Source of the DNA: Desulfobulbaceae bacterium
GTDB taxonomy: Bacteria > Desulfobacterota > Desulfobulbia > Desulfobulbales > Desulfobulbaceae
Assembly: GCA_019163135.1 (NCBI GenBank)
Contig: JAFLKR010000030.1
Location: 1 to 32,696 of the forward strand
Length of the DNA: 32,696 nt
Direction of reading: 5' to 3'
Shown here: one piece after another, positions 1 to 7,700 of the stretch
Position numbering within the stretch: position 1 is the stretch's first letter
Layout: each line of letters begins with the position of its first letter
Notes under the pieces: model-generated
Databases searched by the model: none
Seen by the model: only the letters and a program-made list of their open reading frames with translations
Told to the model about the DNA's origin: nothing
Program-made: the position numbers and the translations under genes

Positions 1-424
1 TTTGATCCGATGCTTGCGCACGACTCTGTTCGGCGAGGCGCGTGGCGTCATGAACGGTTTGCTGAGCCTCTGGAATGGTTGCATTGGCGGCACCTGCGGA
101 ACCGTTAATGGTTGTGTCGGTGGCCTCTTCGGTGGATTCTTCCTGGTCTGGTGACTTGGGGGCGACTGGCAGCGTTTTTACGCGGGAATGTTCGCTATCC
201 GGTTCGCTCAATGTTTCAGTTTGGGTCGAGGTATCTTCAGGGGTGGAGGTCGTTGATTGGTCTGTGTGTTTGAGAGCGCTATTCCTGGTATTGGCGGTCT
301 GTCCCCGAGAGGCTGTCGCCAGATGGTTGGCAAAGGCGTCATCTTGCCTGGTCTTGCCGGCAGATGTGCTGGTCGGCCTTGCGGTAGACATCAGGTCAAC
401 AGGTGCGGGGGCAGAAAATTGCAT
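1..424 (-). CDS. fliK: FliK-like flagellar hook-length control protein, N-terminal part (cut by window edge)
   Basis: An open minus-strand frame begins with ATG at 424 and runs without a stop to the window edge, giving about 141 residues. The visible part is a low-complexity chain rich in Thr, Ser, Ala, Gln and Glu with no recognisable domain, which is typical of the N-terminal half of FliK. The diagnostic C-terminal FliK domain would lie outside the window. Only 3 bases separate it from the stop of the motE-like gene, and it follows fliH-fliI-fliJ, the usual place for fliK. FliK is known to be a secreted ruler that switches export specificity when the hook is complete. The name rests on position and composition, not on a conserved motif. 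No strong ribosome binding site is visible, so translation may be coupled to the gene upstream. Confidence 0.6.
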   Translation of the reverse strand, partial: MQFSAPAPVDLMSTARPTSTSAGKTRQDDAFANHLATASRGQTANTRNSALKHTDQSTTSTPEDTSTQTETLSEPDSEHSRVKTLPVAPKSPDQEESTEEATDTTINGSAGAANATIPEAQQTVHDATRLAEQSRAQASDQ

Positions 425-427
425 AAA

Positions 428-949
428 TTACCGTTCCAGGGTCGAGAATTCGGTGGTCAGTTTCGCCGCTTTTTCCCGTTCCATGCTGTTGAGGATTTTG
501 GCGGCTGATTTCGTTTTCATTTTTGCAAGAATAGCGGTCGCCAGTTCCAGATCGATGGTGCCAAGGATCGTTGCGGCTTTTTCTGCGGTCATTTTTTCAT
601 ATACCTTGGCAAGTTCCTGAGTCCGTTTGGTTTCTGCGGCTTTTTTTTCGGCCTGCTGCTTTTCGATTCCTAAACGAAGCTGGTTGAGCTGGTCTATTTT
701 CTTATCGACCTCACTTTCCAATCTCTTTAGTTCCTTTTTCTTGTTCTCCAGTTCTTCGCGTTCCTTTGCAAAAGGCGAGTTGTTCTCTCCTTGCAGGGAT
801 TCCATAATTCGTCGCTCCTCCACCGAACCGTATTGTTTTTCCTGGTTTGCTTTGACAGGATTACTGGCGCTCTTGTCCGCTGCAAAAATGAAAGTAGCTG
901 TAAGCATGGCTATAAAAGATGTAACGAGAAATATTTTTTTCAAGGTCAT
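428..949 (-). CDS. MotE-like flagellar protein (MgtE N-domain-like)
   Basis: A 173-aa protein. Residues 1-24 form a signal peptide or membrane anchor (KKIF, then a hydrophobic run ending FAA), so it is probably periplasmic. Residues about 45-115 are a Lys/Glu-rich coiled coil. Residues about 117-165 contain short helical repeats (EKAATILG, LATAILAKM, SAAKILNSM) like those of the MgtE N-terminal domain. This architecture matches COG3334, the MotE family, whose founding member in Sinorhizobium is a chaperone for the motility protein MotC. In other phyla the gene commonly sits among flagellar genes, but its role there is less clear. Here it lies between fliJ (48-bp gap) and the fliK-like gene (3-bp gap), so it is almost certainly a flagellar operon member. 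No MotC gene is in the window, so the chaperone role cannot be transferred directly. Confidence 0.75.
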   Translation of the reverse strand: MTLKKIFLVTSFIAMLTATFIFAADKSASNPVKANQEKQYGSVEERRIMESLQGENNSPFAKEREELENKKKELKRLESEVDKKIDQLNQLRLGIEKQQAEKKAAETKRTQELAKVYEKMTAEKAATILGTIDLELATAILAKMKTKSAAKILNSMEREKAAKLTTEFSTLER

Positions 950-997
950 TTTGCAGCCTCCAGAAGGCTTTTGTGTCGTACGCTGAGGGACGTATCT

Positions 998-1441
998 CTA
1001 ACGCTGCTGTTTTCTCGCATGGGAGAGCACCGCGATTTCATCGAGCATGCCGGCTTCCTTTTTTTCCAGATATTTGGCATAGGCGGCATTCTGTTGCTCA
1101 CGGATTTTTTCCATTATTTTTCTATCTTTACTGGTCTTGATCAGTTGTTTCCTTTTATTTTCAACCTGAACCTGCTGTTTATCTAATTCGGTTTGTCGAC
1201 GCGCGGCTTCCTCTTTTACCAGTTCGATTCGGTGATCAAAGAGGATCAGCCGGTCTACGGTGGTGCCGTGTTCTTGGTCCCATCGCAGGCTGCTGTACAA
1301 CTCGGCCAGTTCTGCGTTGACTTCGAGCAGCGCTTCAAGCAGGCGGGCTTCCACCTCCAGGGCCTGATACAATCGTTGCCTGGCCATATCTTCGAGCTGT
1401 TGCCGGTATTTGAGAACAGCATGCAGGGTGAAGGGCTTCAT
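998..1441 (-). CDS. fliJ: Flagellar export protein FliJ
   Basis: A 147-aa protein that is almost entirely alpha-helical and charged, predicted to form the two-helix coiled coil of FliJ. It opens with FTLHAVLKYRQQLED, the typical FliJ start ('F.L..vL.yR...ed'). FliJ is the central stalk of the flagellar type III export ATPase. It sits in the FliI hexamer like the gamma subunit of F-ATPase, contacts FlhA and escorts export chaperones. The ATG overlaps the fliI stop by 4 bases (ATGA), indicating translational coupling with the ATPase. Length and position (fliH-fliI-fliJ) are normal. Sequence conservation in this family is low, so the call relies on the start motif, coiled coil and context. Confidence 0.88.
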   Translation of the reverse strand: MKPFTLHAVLKYRQQLEDMARQRLYQALEVEARLLEALLEVNAELAELYSSLRWDQEHGTTVDRLILFDHRIELVKEEAARRQTELDKQQVQVENKRKQLIKTSKDRKIMEKIREQQNAAYAKYLEKKEAGMLDEIAVLSHARKQQR

Positions 1442-2823
1442 GATGTTTCATCCGTGGTTTCATCAGTGCTTCGCCGTTCAAAGCCTTTACGGCCAGGCCT
1501 TCGTCGGTCGGTTGCCTGCCGGTCGCTGACCAGATCCCCCATGACGGCAATGGTCTCTTCCAGGGTGGAGGCTTCATCAAATCCCTGGGCCAGGAAAGTG
1601 TTGATGCCCTCAATGCGCGAAATGGCGTAATCGATCTTTTTGTTGCTGCCGGCGGCATACGCACCGATATTTATCAGGTCTTCGGATTCCCGATACACGG
1701 CCATGACGCTGCGGGCCTTGCCTGCCAGTTCACGGTGCCGTGCCGAGGTGATATCGCGCATGACCCGGCTGGTTGACATCATTACGTCAATGGCCGGATA
1801 ATGGTTTTTAGCCGCCAGACTTCTTGAAAGCACAATGTGGCCGTCCAGGATGGATCGGACCGAATCGGCCACCGGTTCAGTCAGGTCATCGCCGTCGACC
1901 AGGACGGTGTACAGGCCGGTGATCGATCCCTGATGCTGGAAATTGCCGGCGCGTTCCAGGAGTTTGGGCAAGGTAGCAAAGACGCTGGGGGTGTAGCCCT
2001 TGGTGGTGGGGGGCTCACCAATCGAGAGGCCGATTTCACGCATGGCCATGGCGAACCGGGTGACGGAATCCATCATTAAAAGGACATTTTTGCCTTGTTG
2101 CGAGAAATATTCGGCGATGGCGGTGGCGACGAAAGCGCCGCGCATGCGCAACAGCGGCGATTGATCCGAGGTGACGGCAATAATTACTGATTGTCGCAAT
2201 CCCTCGGGCCCCAGGTCGCGCTCGATAAATTCTTTGACCTCCCGGCCGCGTTCACCAATCAGGGCAATGACATTGATATCCGCTTTCGCGTATTTGGCCA
2301 TCATGCCGAGCAGGACGCTTTTTCCGACGCCGGACCCTGCCATGATCCCCATCCGCTGGCCTATGCCGCAGGTCAACAGGCCGTTGATCGCCCGGATGCC
2401 GAGGTCCAGCGGTTGCGTGATGGGTTCACGCTGCATGGGACTCGGCGGCAGGGAGTAGAGCGCTTTTTCATGGGGCAGATAGAGAGGGGGGCCTTCGTCC
2501 AGCGGTTGACACATGCCGTCGAGGACCCTGCCGAGCAGCGATTCGCCGATGTTAATGGTGGCTTGTTCCTTCTTGACCCGGATCAGGCTGCCGGGGCCCA
2601 GGCCGCGTAGTTCCCCCAAGGGCATCAACAGCGCCCGGTTGTTATTGTAGCCGACAATTTCAGCGGGGATGATGTCACCCCCCTGGATCGGGGTGATTTC
2701 GCAGAGAGAACCAATGGAAGATCGGGGGCAGGAACCTTCGACGACTAAACCGACAATGCGATGGACTTTGCCGTAGACCCGAATGGGGGAAAATGATTGA
2801 ATGGCGTCGGAGGCACTGGGCAT
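1438..2823 (-). CDS. fliI: Flagellum-specific export ATPase FliI
   Basis: A 461-aa F1-beta-like ATPase that powers or gates flagellar type III protein export at the cytoplasmic membrane. Visible motifs are Walker A GSGVGKS (residues 163-169), the catalytic-glutamate stretch IGERGREV (189-196), Walker B NVLLMMDSVTR (246-256), and GEPPTTKGYTPSVF shortly after, characteristic of FliI/SctN. The N-terminal part (1-110) matches the beta-barrel region. After the family core there is a short hydrophilic tail rich in Arg, Thr, Asp and Glu. The frame is open for 24 codons upstream but contains no start codon, so ATG 2823 is the only sensible start; its ribosome site is weak (AGAG). An unusual 155-bp gap separates it from fliH, whereas the other export genes overlap or nearly so. 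Confidence 0.97.
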   Translation of the reverse strand: MPSASDAIQSFSPIRVYGKVHRIVGLVVEGSCPRSSIGSLCEITPIQGGDIIPAEIVGYNNNRALLMPLGELRGLGPGSLIRVKKEQATINIGESLLGRVLDGMCQPLDEGPPLYLPHEKALYSLPPSPMQREPITQPLDLGIRAINGLLTCGIGQRMGIMAGSGVGKSVLLGMMAKYAKADINVIALIGERGREVKEFIERDLGPEGLRQSVIIAVTSDQSPLLRMRGAFVATAIAEYFSQQGKNVLLMMDSVTRFAMAMREIGLSIGEPPTTKGYTPSVFATLPKLLERAGNFQHQGSITGLYTVLVDGDDLTEPVADSVRSILDGHIVLSRSLAAKNHYPAIDVMMSTSRVMRDITSARHRELAGKARSVMAVYRESEDLINIGAYAAGSNKKIDYAISRIEGINTFLAQGFDEASTLEETIAVMGDLVSDRQATDRRRPGRKGFERRSTDETTDETS

Positions 2824-2945
2824 GGGGCGTTTCGCTCTATAATTAGGGTCAGTTGGCGAGTGGGTGCGTTTGCACGCGGAAAGGATCGTTGCGGCCGGCT
2901 ATCCTGTCACGCCAGAATACGGGCGGATTGGTTTGCATAGCGGCT

Positions 2946-2962
2946 CTTCCCGCACCGGGAAG
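2946..2962. repeat. Perfect short hairpin in the fliH-fliI gap
   Basis: Two 7-base arms (CTTCCCG and CGGGAAG) flank a 3-base loop just after the fliH stop. There is no T-run on either side, so it is not a classical terminator. It could stabilise the fliH mRNA end, cause partial attenuation, or be chance in a GC-rich spacer. The rest of the gap holds only a 29-codon open frame (2849-2938, minus) of doubtful reality. Confidence 0.45.
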
Positions 2963-2978
2963 GGGGGCTCGGGCTCGG

Positions 2979-3716
2979 TTATTCTTCTGGCGAAGCTGGC
3001 AGGAGATCGGGCTGCTCCTGGAGGAATTCCTTCATGCTTTCCATTTGGGTCTCAATGGTTGCGTCCACCGAGCAGGTTAACGATTCCAGCAGGCAACCGC
3101 CTCTGGTCATGGCGGCGTCGGTTTTGAAAACTATGCGCTCCAGTCCGCGGATGGCGGCTATGAGTTCCGGGGCTTTCGCTTCGGCGAAGGCTAGATCGGC
3201 GGGGTGGAGGGTCACGTAATATTCTTCGCTGGCAATGGCATGTTCCAGGGCATTCTGCAGGGTGGTCGCAATGATGTTGCGCGGAGTGGCCAACTCCTGG
3301 CCCAGAATCTTTTTGCTGAGCGCTATGATCAGATTGACGATGTCGCCATAATTTTGCGCCAGCATTTTTTTTCGCTGGTCGTCAATCTTTTGACAGGCTT
3401 CGGCCAGGGCCTTGACAGTTCGTTGAACATCGAACTGATGCTGCGCGACCATATTGGTCATCCCTTGATCGTAGGCCTCTTTTTTAAGAGCCTCCAAATC
3501 GATCGGCGGCGATGGTTCAGGCGCAACTTGCTGTGCATGGTTGCGGCGGGGTTCGTCGCCGTTTGCGGCAAGCGCTGAAGGCGAACCCGGCGGGTGAGCA
3601 CCGTTCGGGCCCGCAGCAGGGGCGCTCGCCTTGTTCACGGGCCCGGCAATGTTACGCTGGATCAGGGGGGTAGGCGTGAAATGTGAGTCTTTCTTGAAAA
3701 TTTTAGACGAACTCAT
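2979..3716 (-). CDS. fliH: Flagellar assembly protein FliH
   Basis: A 245-aa protein from ATG 3716. FliH is the stator-like regulator of the FliI ATPase, tethering it to the C-ring and the export gate. The first ~80 residues are a variable Pro/Ala-rich segment. The middle is a long helix, and the C-terminal ~130 residues carry the FliH/V-ATPase subunit E-like domain (AQNYGDIVNLIIALSKKILG, then LHPADLAFAEAK and a DAAMTRGGCLLES stretch typical of FliH). I chose ATG 3716 because AGGGA lies 7 bases upstream. An alternative ATG at 3734 would add six residues and has no clear ribosome site. The gene overlaps the end of fliG by 14 bases, so the two are probably translationally coupled. Confidence 0.9.
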   Translation of the reverse strand: MSSSKIFKKDSHFTPTPLIQRNIAGPVNKASAPAAGPNGAHPPGSPSALAANGDEPRRNHAQQVAPEPSPPIDLEALKKEAYDQGMTNMVAQHQFDVQRTVKALAEACQKIDDQRKKMLAQNYGDIVNLIIALSKKILGQELATPRNIIATTLQNALEHAIASEEYYVTLHPADLAFAEAKAPELIAAIRGLERIVFKTDAAMTRGGCLLESLTCSVDATIETQMESMKEFLQEQPDLLPASPEE

Positions 3717-4713
3717 CGCCACTTCCCTTGCCAAGAACGAGTTTGCCTTCTTCCTCGAGCTTCATCGCAATTTTGACAATTGTCTGTTGCATGGCTTCAA
3801 CCTCAGAAAGGCGGACAGGGCCCATGGCTTCGAGGTCATCTTTGATCATTTCGGCGGCCCTGGATGACATGTTGGAGAAAATTTTCTCTTTGATCTCATC
3901 GGAGGCGGTTTTCAAAGCCATGGTCAGGCTATCGTTATTCACCTCCCGCAGAACCATCTGGATAGCCCGGCCGTCCAAGGCGCAGAGATCTTCGAAGGTG
4001 AACATCATCTTCCTGATGTCTTCAACCATGTCCGGATCAATTTCCGTTAAACTGTCGAGAATTTCAGAGTCGAGATTGTCGGTCATGTTGTCGAGTATTT
4101 CCACGACTTTCTTGAGTCCGCCGACCTGCCGTTGTTCCTGAGCGCCGACTACGATGCCGATTTCTTTGCTCAGGGCATCTTCAATCCGGTCGATGACCGC
4201 TGGGGAAACTTTGTCCAGAGTGGCGATTCGATGAATAACATCCGCCCGTTTTTCTTCCGGTAGTTTGGCAATAATGGCGCTCGCGTGTTCGACCGCCTGG
4301 GTAGATAAGACCAAGGCAAGGGTCTGCGGATGTTCGCGTTCCAGAAGTCCGGCTACCATCGAGGGTTGCATTTTGGCTATGGTCTCCAGGGGGCGGGACT
4401 CGCTACCGGTGACGAGTTGGCGCATCAGGCTGGATTCTCTGGAGGTGTTTCCGGAAAGGGCGATGAGTTTCTTGGCAAATTCCTGGCCTTTCACTACCAG
4501 GCCGGCATGGCTCACGGTGGAGAGTTCAAAATCTTCAAGCACCATCTTTTGGGTTTCTTCGGGAATGTGCACGATCCCCGACATGCAGCGTGTGATCTTG
4601 AAGATGTCCTCGTCCGACAGTTCCCGCAAGAGCTTGGCCGCCGTCTCTTCGCCCAGGCAGAGAAGTAATATTGCCGCCTTTTTGAGCCCTGTGAGTTTTT
4701 CTACTGCCGCCAT
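3703..4713 (-). CDS. fliG: Flagellar motor switch protein FliG
   Basis: A 336-aa protein of normal length with the three FliG regions. The N-terminal domain (LTGLKKAAILLLCLGEETAA) binds FliF. The middle domain carries the EHPQ motif (127-130) that contacts FliM. The C-terminal domain has the MFTFEDL hinge and the charged torque helix that meets the stator (DGRAIQMVLREV, then MSSRAAEMIKDDLEAMGPVR). FliG forms the upper C-ring and converts stator movement into rotation; phospho-CheY acts through FliM on it. The start has a weak ribosome site (AGG nine bases upstream). The gene sits 59 bp after fliF and overlaps fliH, as expected for the MS-ring/switch block. Confidence 0.97.
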   Translation of the reverse strand: MAAVEKLTGLKKAAILLLCLGEETAAKLLRELSDEDIFKITRCMSGIVHIPEETQKMVLEDFELSTVSHAGLVVKGQEFAKKLIALSGNTSRESSLMRQLVTGSESRPLETIAKMQPSMVAGLLEREHPQTLALVLSTQAVEHASAIIAKLPEEKRADVIHRIATLDKVSPAVIDRIEDALSKEIGIVVGAQEQRQVGGLKKVVEILDNMTDNLDSEILDSLTEIDPDMVEDIRKMMFTFEDLCALDGRAIQMVLREVNNDSLTMALKTASDEIKEKIFSNMSSRAAEMIKDDLEAMGPVRLSEVEAMQQTIVKIAMKLEEEGKLVLGKGSGDEFV

Positions 4714-4772
4714 GGATACCTGAAATATTAGGAAAAGGAAGTGATGAACATTATTTTGCGATGATAGTCGTG

Positions 4773-6368
4773 TTAACCCTTATCCTGAATCCAGCTCTTG
4801 AGGACATGGGCACTGAAAACCGGATTTTCCTCCACCTCAGATTTAATCTTCTTTAGCGGATCTTTCGCCCTCGTTTCACCGGCAGCACCGCCATGTTCAC
4901 CTCTGGCCTGTTCGGTTTCCATTTGCTCGACAGTTTTATAGTGTTGGGTGACATCTCGTTTTAAGGTCTTCATAAGCGGCCGGATCATGAGGAAGTAGAG
5001 GAGTGCGCCTCCAAGCAGCAGGAGGCTGTAGCGGATGAGCGGCATATATTGGGAGAGCACCTTAGAAGCAAACCCTTCGGTTTCAGCGGTTTCTGCCGAT
5101 TCAAGGAACGGCATGGAGGTGACTTCGATTATGTCACCCCTGGTTTTGTCCAACCCCAGCGCCGAGGCTACCATAGTCTCAAGGGCTTTGAGTTCCGCTT
5201 CGGTCCTCGCTTCGGTTTTCGCCGGTTCTTTATCCTTGGCTGGGGCGACCTTGTCGGCAACCAGCACCGAGACGGAAAGCTTGCTTACCGTACCAACCGG
5301 ATTGGTGGTTTTGGAGACGACCTTGCTGATCTCGTAATTAGTGGTGCGCTGCGATCGACTAGAAGGCGGCGAGGCCCCCGATGGTTGGGCGGTGGGGCCC
5401 TCAAGGTTGGATTGGACGCCGGGTACGCCGCCGGTTATTTCCGACCCGGTTCTTTCCTCGCTCTGCTGTTCGCTGCGAATGACCGGTTCTTCCGGATCAA
5501 AGGTTTCTTCGGTTTTTTCTTTGTGGGCAAAATCCAGGATAGCGGTAACCCGCACCATCGCATTTTTGGCCCCCAGCGATTTATCGAGCAGGGCCTGGGC
5601 ACGTTCCTCCATGCGATGTTCAACTTGCATCTGATATTCTAACATGTCGGGGGAGATATTGCCGGACAATCCTTTGCCGCCAACGCGGGAAAGTACATTG
5701 CCATTTTGATCGATAACCGTGACCTGCTCAGGGCTTAATCCCTCGATGGAACTGGAAACCAGATGAACGATACCTTCGGTCTGGGCTTCGCTCAATCGTT
5801 TCCCAGGAGCGAGTTTGAGAATGATCGAGGCGGTTGCCGGTTGCTGCTGATCCTTGAATAATCGTTTTTCAGGCAAGGCCAGATGGACCCGGGCCGACTC
5901 CACCGGGCCGAGCGAGGCTATGGTGCGGGAGAGCTCGCCTTGTAACGCTCTTGAATAATTAACTTTCTGAACGAAATCGGTTAGGGCGAAGGATTGCTTG
6001 TCAAAGATTTCAAAGCCAACCCCACCGCCTTGCGGCAACCCCGACGAGGCCAAGCTTAACCGGGTTTCATAGACATTTTTAACCGGCACCAGAATATTGC
6101 GGCCGTTGTTGGCGAGTTGATAGGGGATGTTTTGCCGCTTGAGCACTTCGATCATGGCCGAGGCATCCGATTCCGCCAGATTGCCATAGAGCAACTGGTA
6201 ATCGGCGGTCCTCGCCTGGATGATGATGAAGGCAAACAGGCCGATAGAAATGACGGTCACTGCAGCCAGGGCCATCTTGCGCGGCAAAGGCCACCCTGCA
6301 ATCGTGGCGATGAACATCTGCAATGCGTTTTTCGGTTTCTGAGGGGAAACCTCTGTTGGTTCAGCCAT
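4773..6368 (-). CDS. fliF: Flagellar MS-ring protein FliF
   Basis: A 531-aa inner-membrane ring protein, the assembly base of the flagellum and housing of the export gate. Two membrane helices are visible at about residues 31-51 and 444-463. Between them is the large periplasmic part with ring-building motifs, including QLLYGNLAESDA, GVGFEIFDK and a long stretch around ESARVHLALPEKRLF typical of YscJ/FliF secretin-like domains. A disordered Ser/Thr/Pro-rich loop follows near residues 300-340. The cytoplasmic tail (about 490-531) ends with an acidic/amphipathic FliG-binding segment (ENPVFSAHVLKSWI). Length is normal. It lies 78 bp downstream of fliE and 59 bp before fliG. Confidence 0.97.
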   Translation of the reverse strand: MAEPTEVSPQKPKNALQMFIATIAGWPLPRKMALAAVTVISIGLFAFIIIQARTADYQLLYGNLAESDASAMIEVLKRQNIPYQLANNGRNILVPVKNVYETRLSLASSGLPQGGGVGFEIFDKQSFALTDFVQKVNYSRALQGELSRTIASLGPVESARVHLALPEKRLFKDQQQPATASIILKLAPGKRLSEAQTEGIVHLVSSSIEGLSPEQVTVIDQNGNVLSRVGGKGLSGNISPDMLEYQMQVEHRMEERAQALLDKSLGAKNAMVRVTAILDFAHKEKTEETFDPEEPVIRSEQQSEERTGSEITGGVPGVQSNLEGPTAQPSGASPPSSRSQRTTNYEISKVVSKTTNPVGTVSKLSVSVLVADKVAPAKDKEPAKTEARTEAELKALETMVASALGLDKTRGDIIEVTSMPFLESAETAETEGFASKVLSQYMPLIRYSLLLLGGALLYFLMIRPLMKTLKRDVTQHYKTVEQMETEQARGEHGGAAGETRAKDPLKKIKSEVEENPVFSAHVLKSWIQDKG

Positions 6369-6446
6369 AGTGCATCCCTGCTGCTGTTATCGGTTAAAAA
6401 TGAGGGTCTGTATTTTTTTTATGCCGTTACGAACCCAGAACTACCA

Positions 6447-6743
6447 TCAGACCTGCATCCGCATGATTTCCTGGTAGGCGTCAATGGCTTTATTCCTCAC
6501 CTGAATCATGTATCGAAGGGAGATGTCGGCCTTTTCCATGGAAATCATGGCCCCGTGCAGATTTTTTTCGTCACCGGCATGCAGTTGTTGCATGGCTTGG
6601 TCAGCGGTCTGCTGGGTTTGGTTGGTTTCGGCCACCATGGTTTTAAGGATATCACCAAACGATGACTCCGCCTGGGTCGCCGCAGAGGCGTTTGTTTGCA
6701 CCGGGGTGGTGAGCGCCGGGGCAATGCTCTGGATTGCTTCCAT
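6447..6743 (-). CDS. fliE: Flagellar hook-basal body protein FliE
   Basis: A 98-aa protein of the usual FliE size. The C-terminal half has the family signature: SFGDILKTM, then QTADQAMQQLHAG, DISLRYMIQVRNKAIDAY and a final EIMRMQV. FliE is the adaptor between the MS ring and the proximal rod and is the first rod-type substrate of the export apparatus. It has no cleavable signal, as expected for a type III substrate. The start lies 3 bp after the flgC stop, giving the classic flgB-flgC-fliE order in which all three products build the base of the rod. Confidence 0.95.
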   Translation of the reverse strand: MEAIQSIAPALTTPVQTNASAATQAESSFGDILKTMVAETNQTQQTADQAMQQLHAGDEKNLHGAMISMEKADISLRYMIQVRNKAIDAYQEIMRMQV

Positions 6744-6746
6744 GGA

Positions 6747-7184
6747 TTATCTCCCGATTTCGAGTGCTTTCATGGCCATGCGTTTGGCCGATTTGATAGT
6801 AGTGGTGTTGGCCTCGTAGGAGCGCGTCGCCGACATCATGTCGACCATCTCCTTGATGGTGCTGACATTAGGCATCTCTACATACCCATCCTCTTTCGCA
6901 TCCGGGTGCGAAGGGTCATAGATGCGTTGCGGCGGGCTCTTGTCTTCGATAATTCTGGCAACCTTGACCCCCTGGACCTGCCCTTGGGGCCGCATGGATT
7001 GGTCCAGATGCTGTTTGAAGGGGAGTTTTTCGGTTTCAAAGACCACCGATTTCTTCTTATAAGGCCCACCTTCCGGGGTAGAGGTGGTCTCGGCGTTGGC
7101 GAGATTGCTGCTGATGGTATTGAGCCGGGTTGTCTGAGCCTTCAGTCCTGAGGCTGCTATGTCAAAGGTCGTAAAGATATCCAT
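6747..7184 (-). CDS. flgC: Flagellar basal-body rod protein FlgC
   Basis: A 145-aa proximal rod protein. The N-terminus has the rod/hook family motif (FDIAASGLKAQTTRLNTISS followed by NLANAET). The C-terminus has the matching helix motif (NVSTIKEMVDMMSATRSYEA, then a short tail ending KALEIGR). Both ends pair into the coiled coil that packs the axial structure. AGGAG lies 6 bases before the ATG. A -24/-12 promoter-like site overlaps the end of flgB just upstream, so flgC-fliE-fliF and later genes may have a second promoter besides the operon's first one. Confidence 0.96.
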   Translation of the reverse strand: MDIFTTFDIAASGLKAQTTRLNTISSNLANAETTSTPEGGPYKKKSVVFETEKLPFKQHLDQSMRPQGQVQGVKVARIIEDKSPPQRIYDPSHPDAKEDGYVEMPNVSTIKEMVDMMSATRSYEANTTTIKSAKRMAMKALEIGR

Positions 7185-7216
7185 ATTGACTCCTGGTTGA
7201 TTGTATATTTTATCTA

Positions 7217-7232
7217 TGCAAATTATGCGCCA
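7217..7232 (-). promoter_or_regulatory. Candidate sigma-54 (-24/-12) promoter before flgC
   Basis: On the minus strand the site reads TGGCGCATAATTTGCA, against the consensus TGGCAC-N5-TTGC(A/T). It has the required GG-N10-GC spacing and one mismatch in the -24 box. It overlaps the flgB stop codon and would start RNA roughly 20 bases before the flgC ATG. Sigma-54 control of flagellar genes is well known, and an activator gene is present at 15907-16989. Being inside an operon, it would be a secondary promoter. It could still be chance. Confidence 0.5.
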
Positions 7233-7636
7233 CCGTTTGCGGCGTATTTAAGCAGGGAGAGTTTTTTGCTCAACATAGTGATCGCGGTCTCATAGAGGAT
7301 TTCGTTCTTAGAGAGCTTGATCATTTCCTGTTCAACACTGACGCTGTTCTGATCGCCGATGCCGGTGGTGTCCCTTTTGGTGTTGACGGTACCGGTCACC
7401 TGGTCGAGGTTGGTCGGGGTCAGGGGAATGTGATTGGGTTGGGTCGATACCGAGCGCAGGCCGTTTTCCGACAGGGCATTTTTGAGTTGATCCTCAAAGG
7501 TGAAGGATTGGGCCGAATAACCGGGGGTCTCGGCATTGGCGATATTGGCGCCGATGATCTCCTGGTTCTTAGAGCGAAGATCAAGCACCTTTTGAAGCAT
7601 CTGGGTAGTAGTGTCGAACTGCTGAATGCCGGGCAT
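7223..7636 (-). CDS. flgB: Flagellar basal-body rod protein FlgB
   Basis: A 137-aa proximal rod subunit. Near the N-terminus is the rod-family segment (VLDLRSKNQEIIGANIAN followed by AETPGY). The C-terminus has the partner helix (VSVEQEMIKLSKNEILYETA, then MLSKKLSLLKYA). I chose ATG 7636 because GGAGGT lies 6 bases upstream and the protein then begins MPGIQQFDTTTQML, as in the family. The same frame is open upstream to ATG 7741, but that extension would overlap the TPR gene and has no family match. It follows the TPR gene by 64 bp. Confidence 0.95.
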   Translation of the reverse strand: MPGIQQFDTTTQMLQKVLDLRSKNQEIIGANIANAETPGYSAQSFTFEDQLKNALSENGLRSVSTQPNHIPLTPTNLDQVTGTVNTKRDTTGIGDQNSVSVEQEMIKLSKNEILYETAITMLSKKLSLLKYAANGGA

Positions 7637-7700
7637 AACGGACCTCCGATGTTTATGAGTCTCGATGGCGGCCGACAGGGTTGTATCAACCGCTTTCGGA

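Noticed and set aside
75-620. Plus-strand frames across the fliK-like and motE-like genes
   Set aside because: The minus-strand frames give coherent proteins (signal peptide and coiled coil, FliK-like low complexity) in operon order; the plus-strand frames cross the gene boundary and match nothing.
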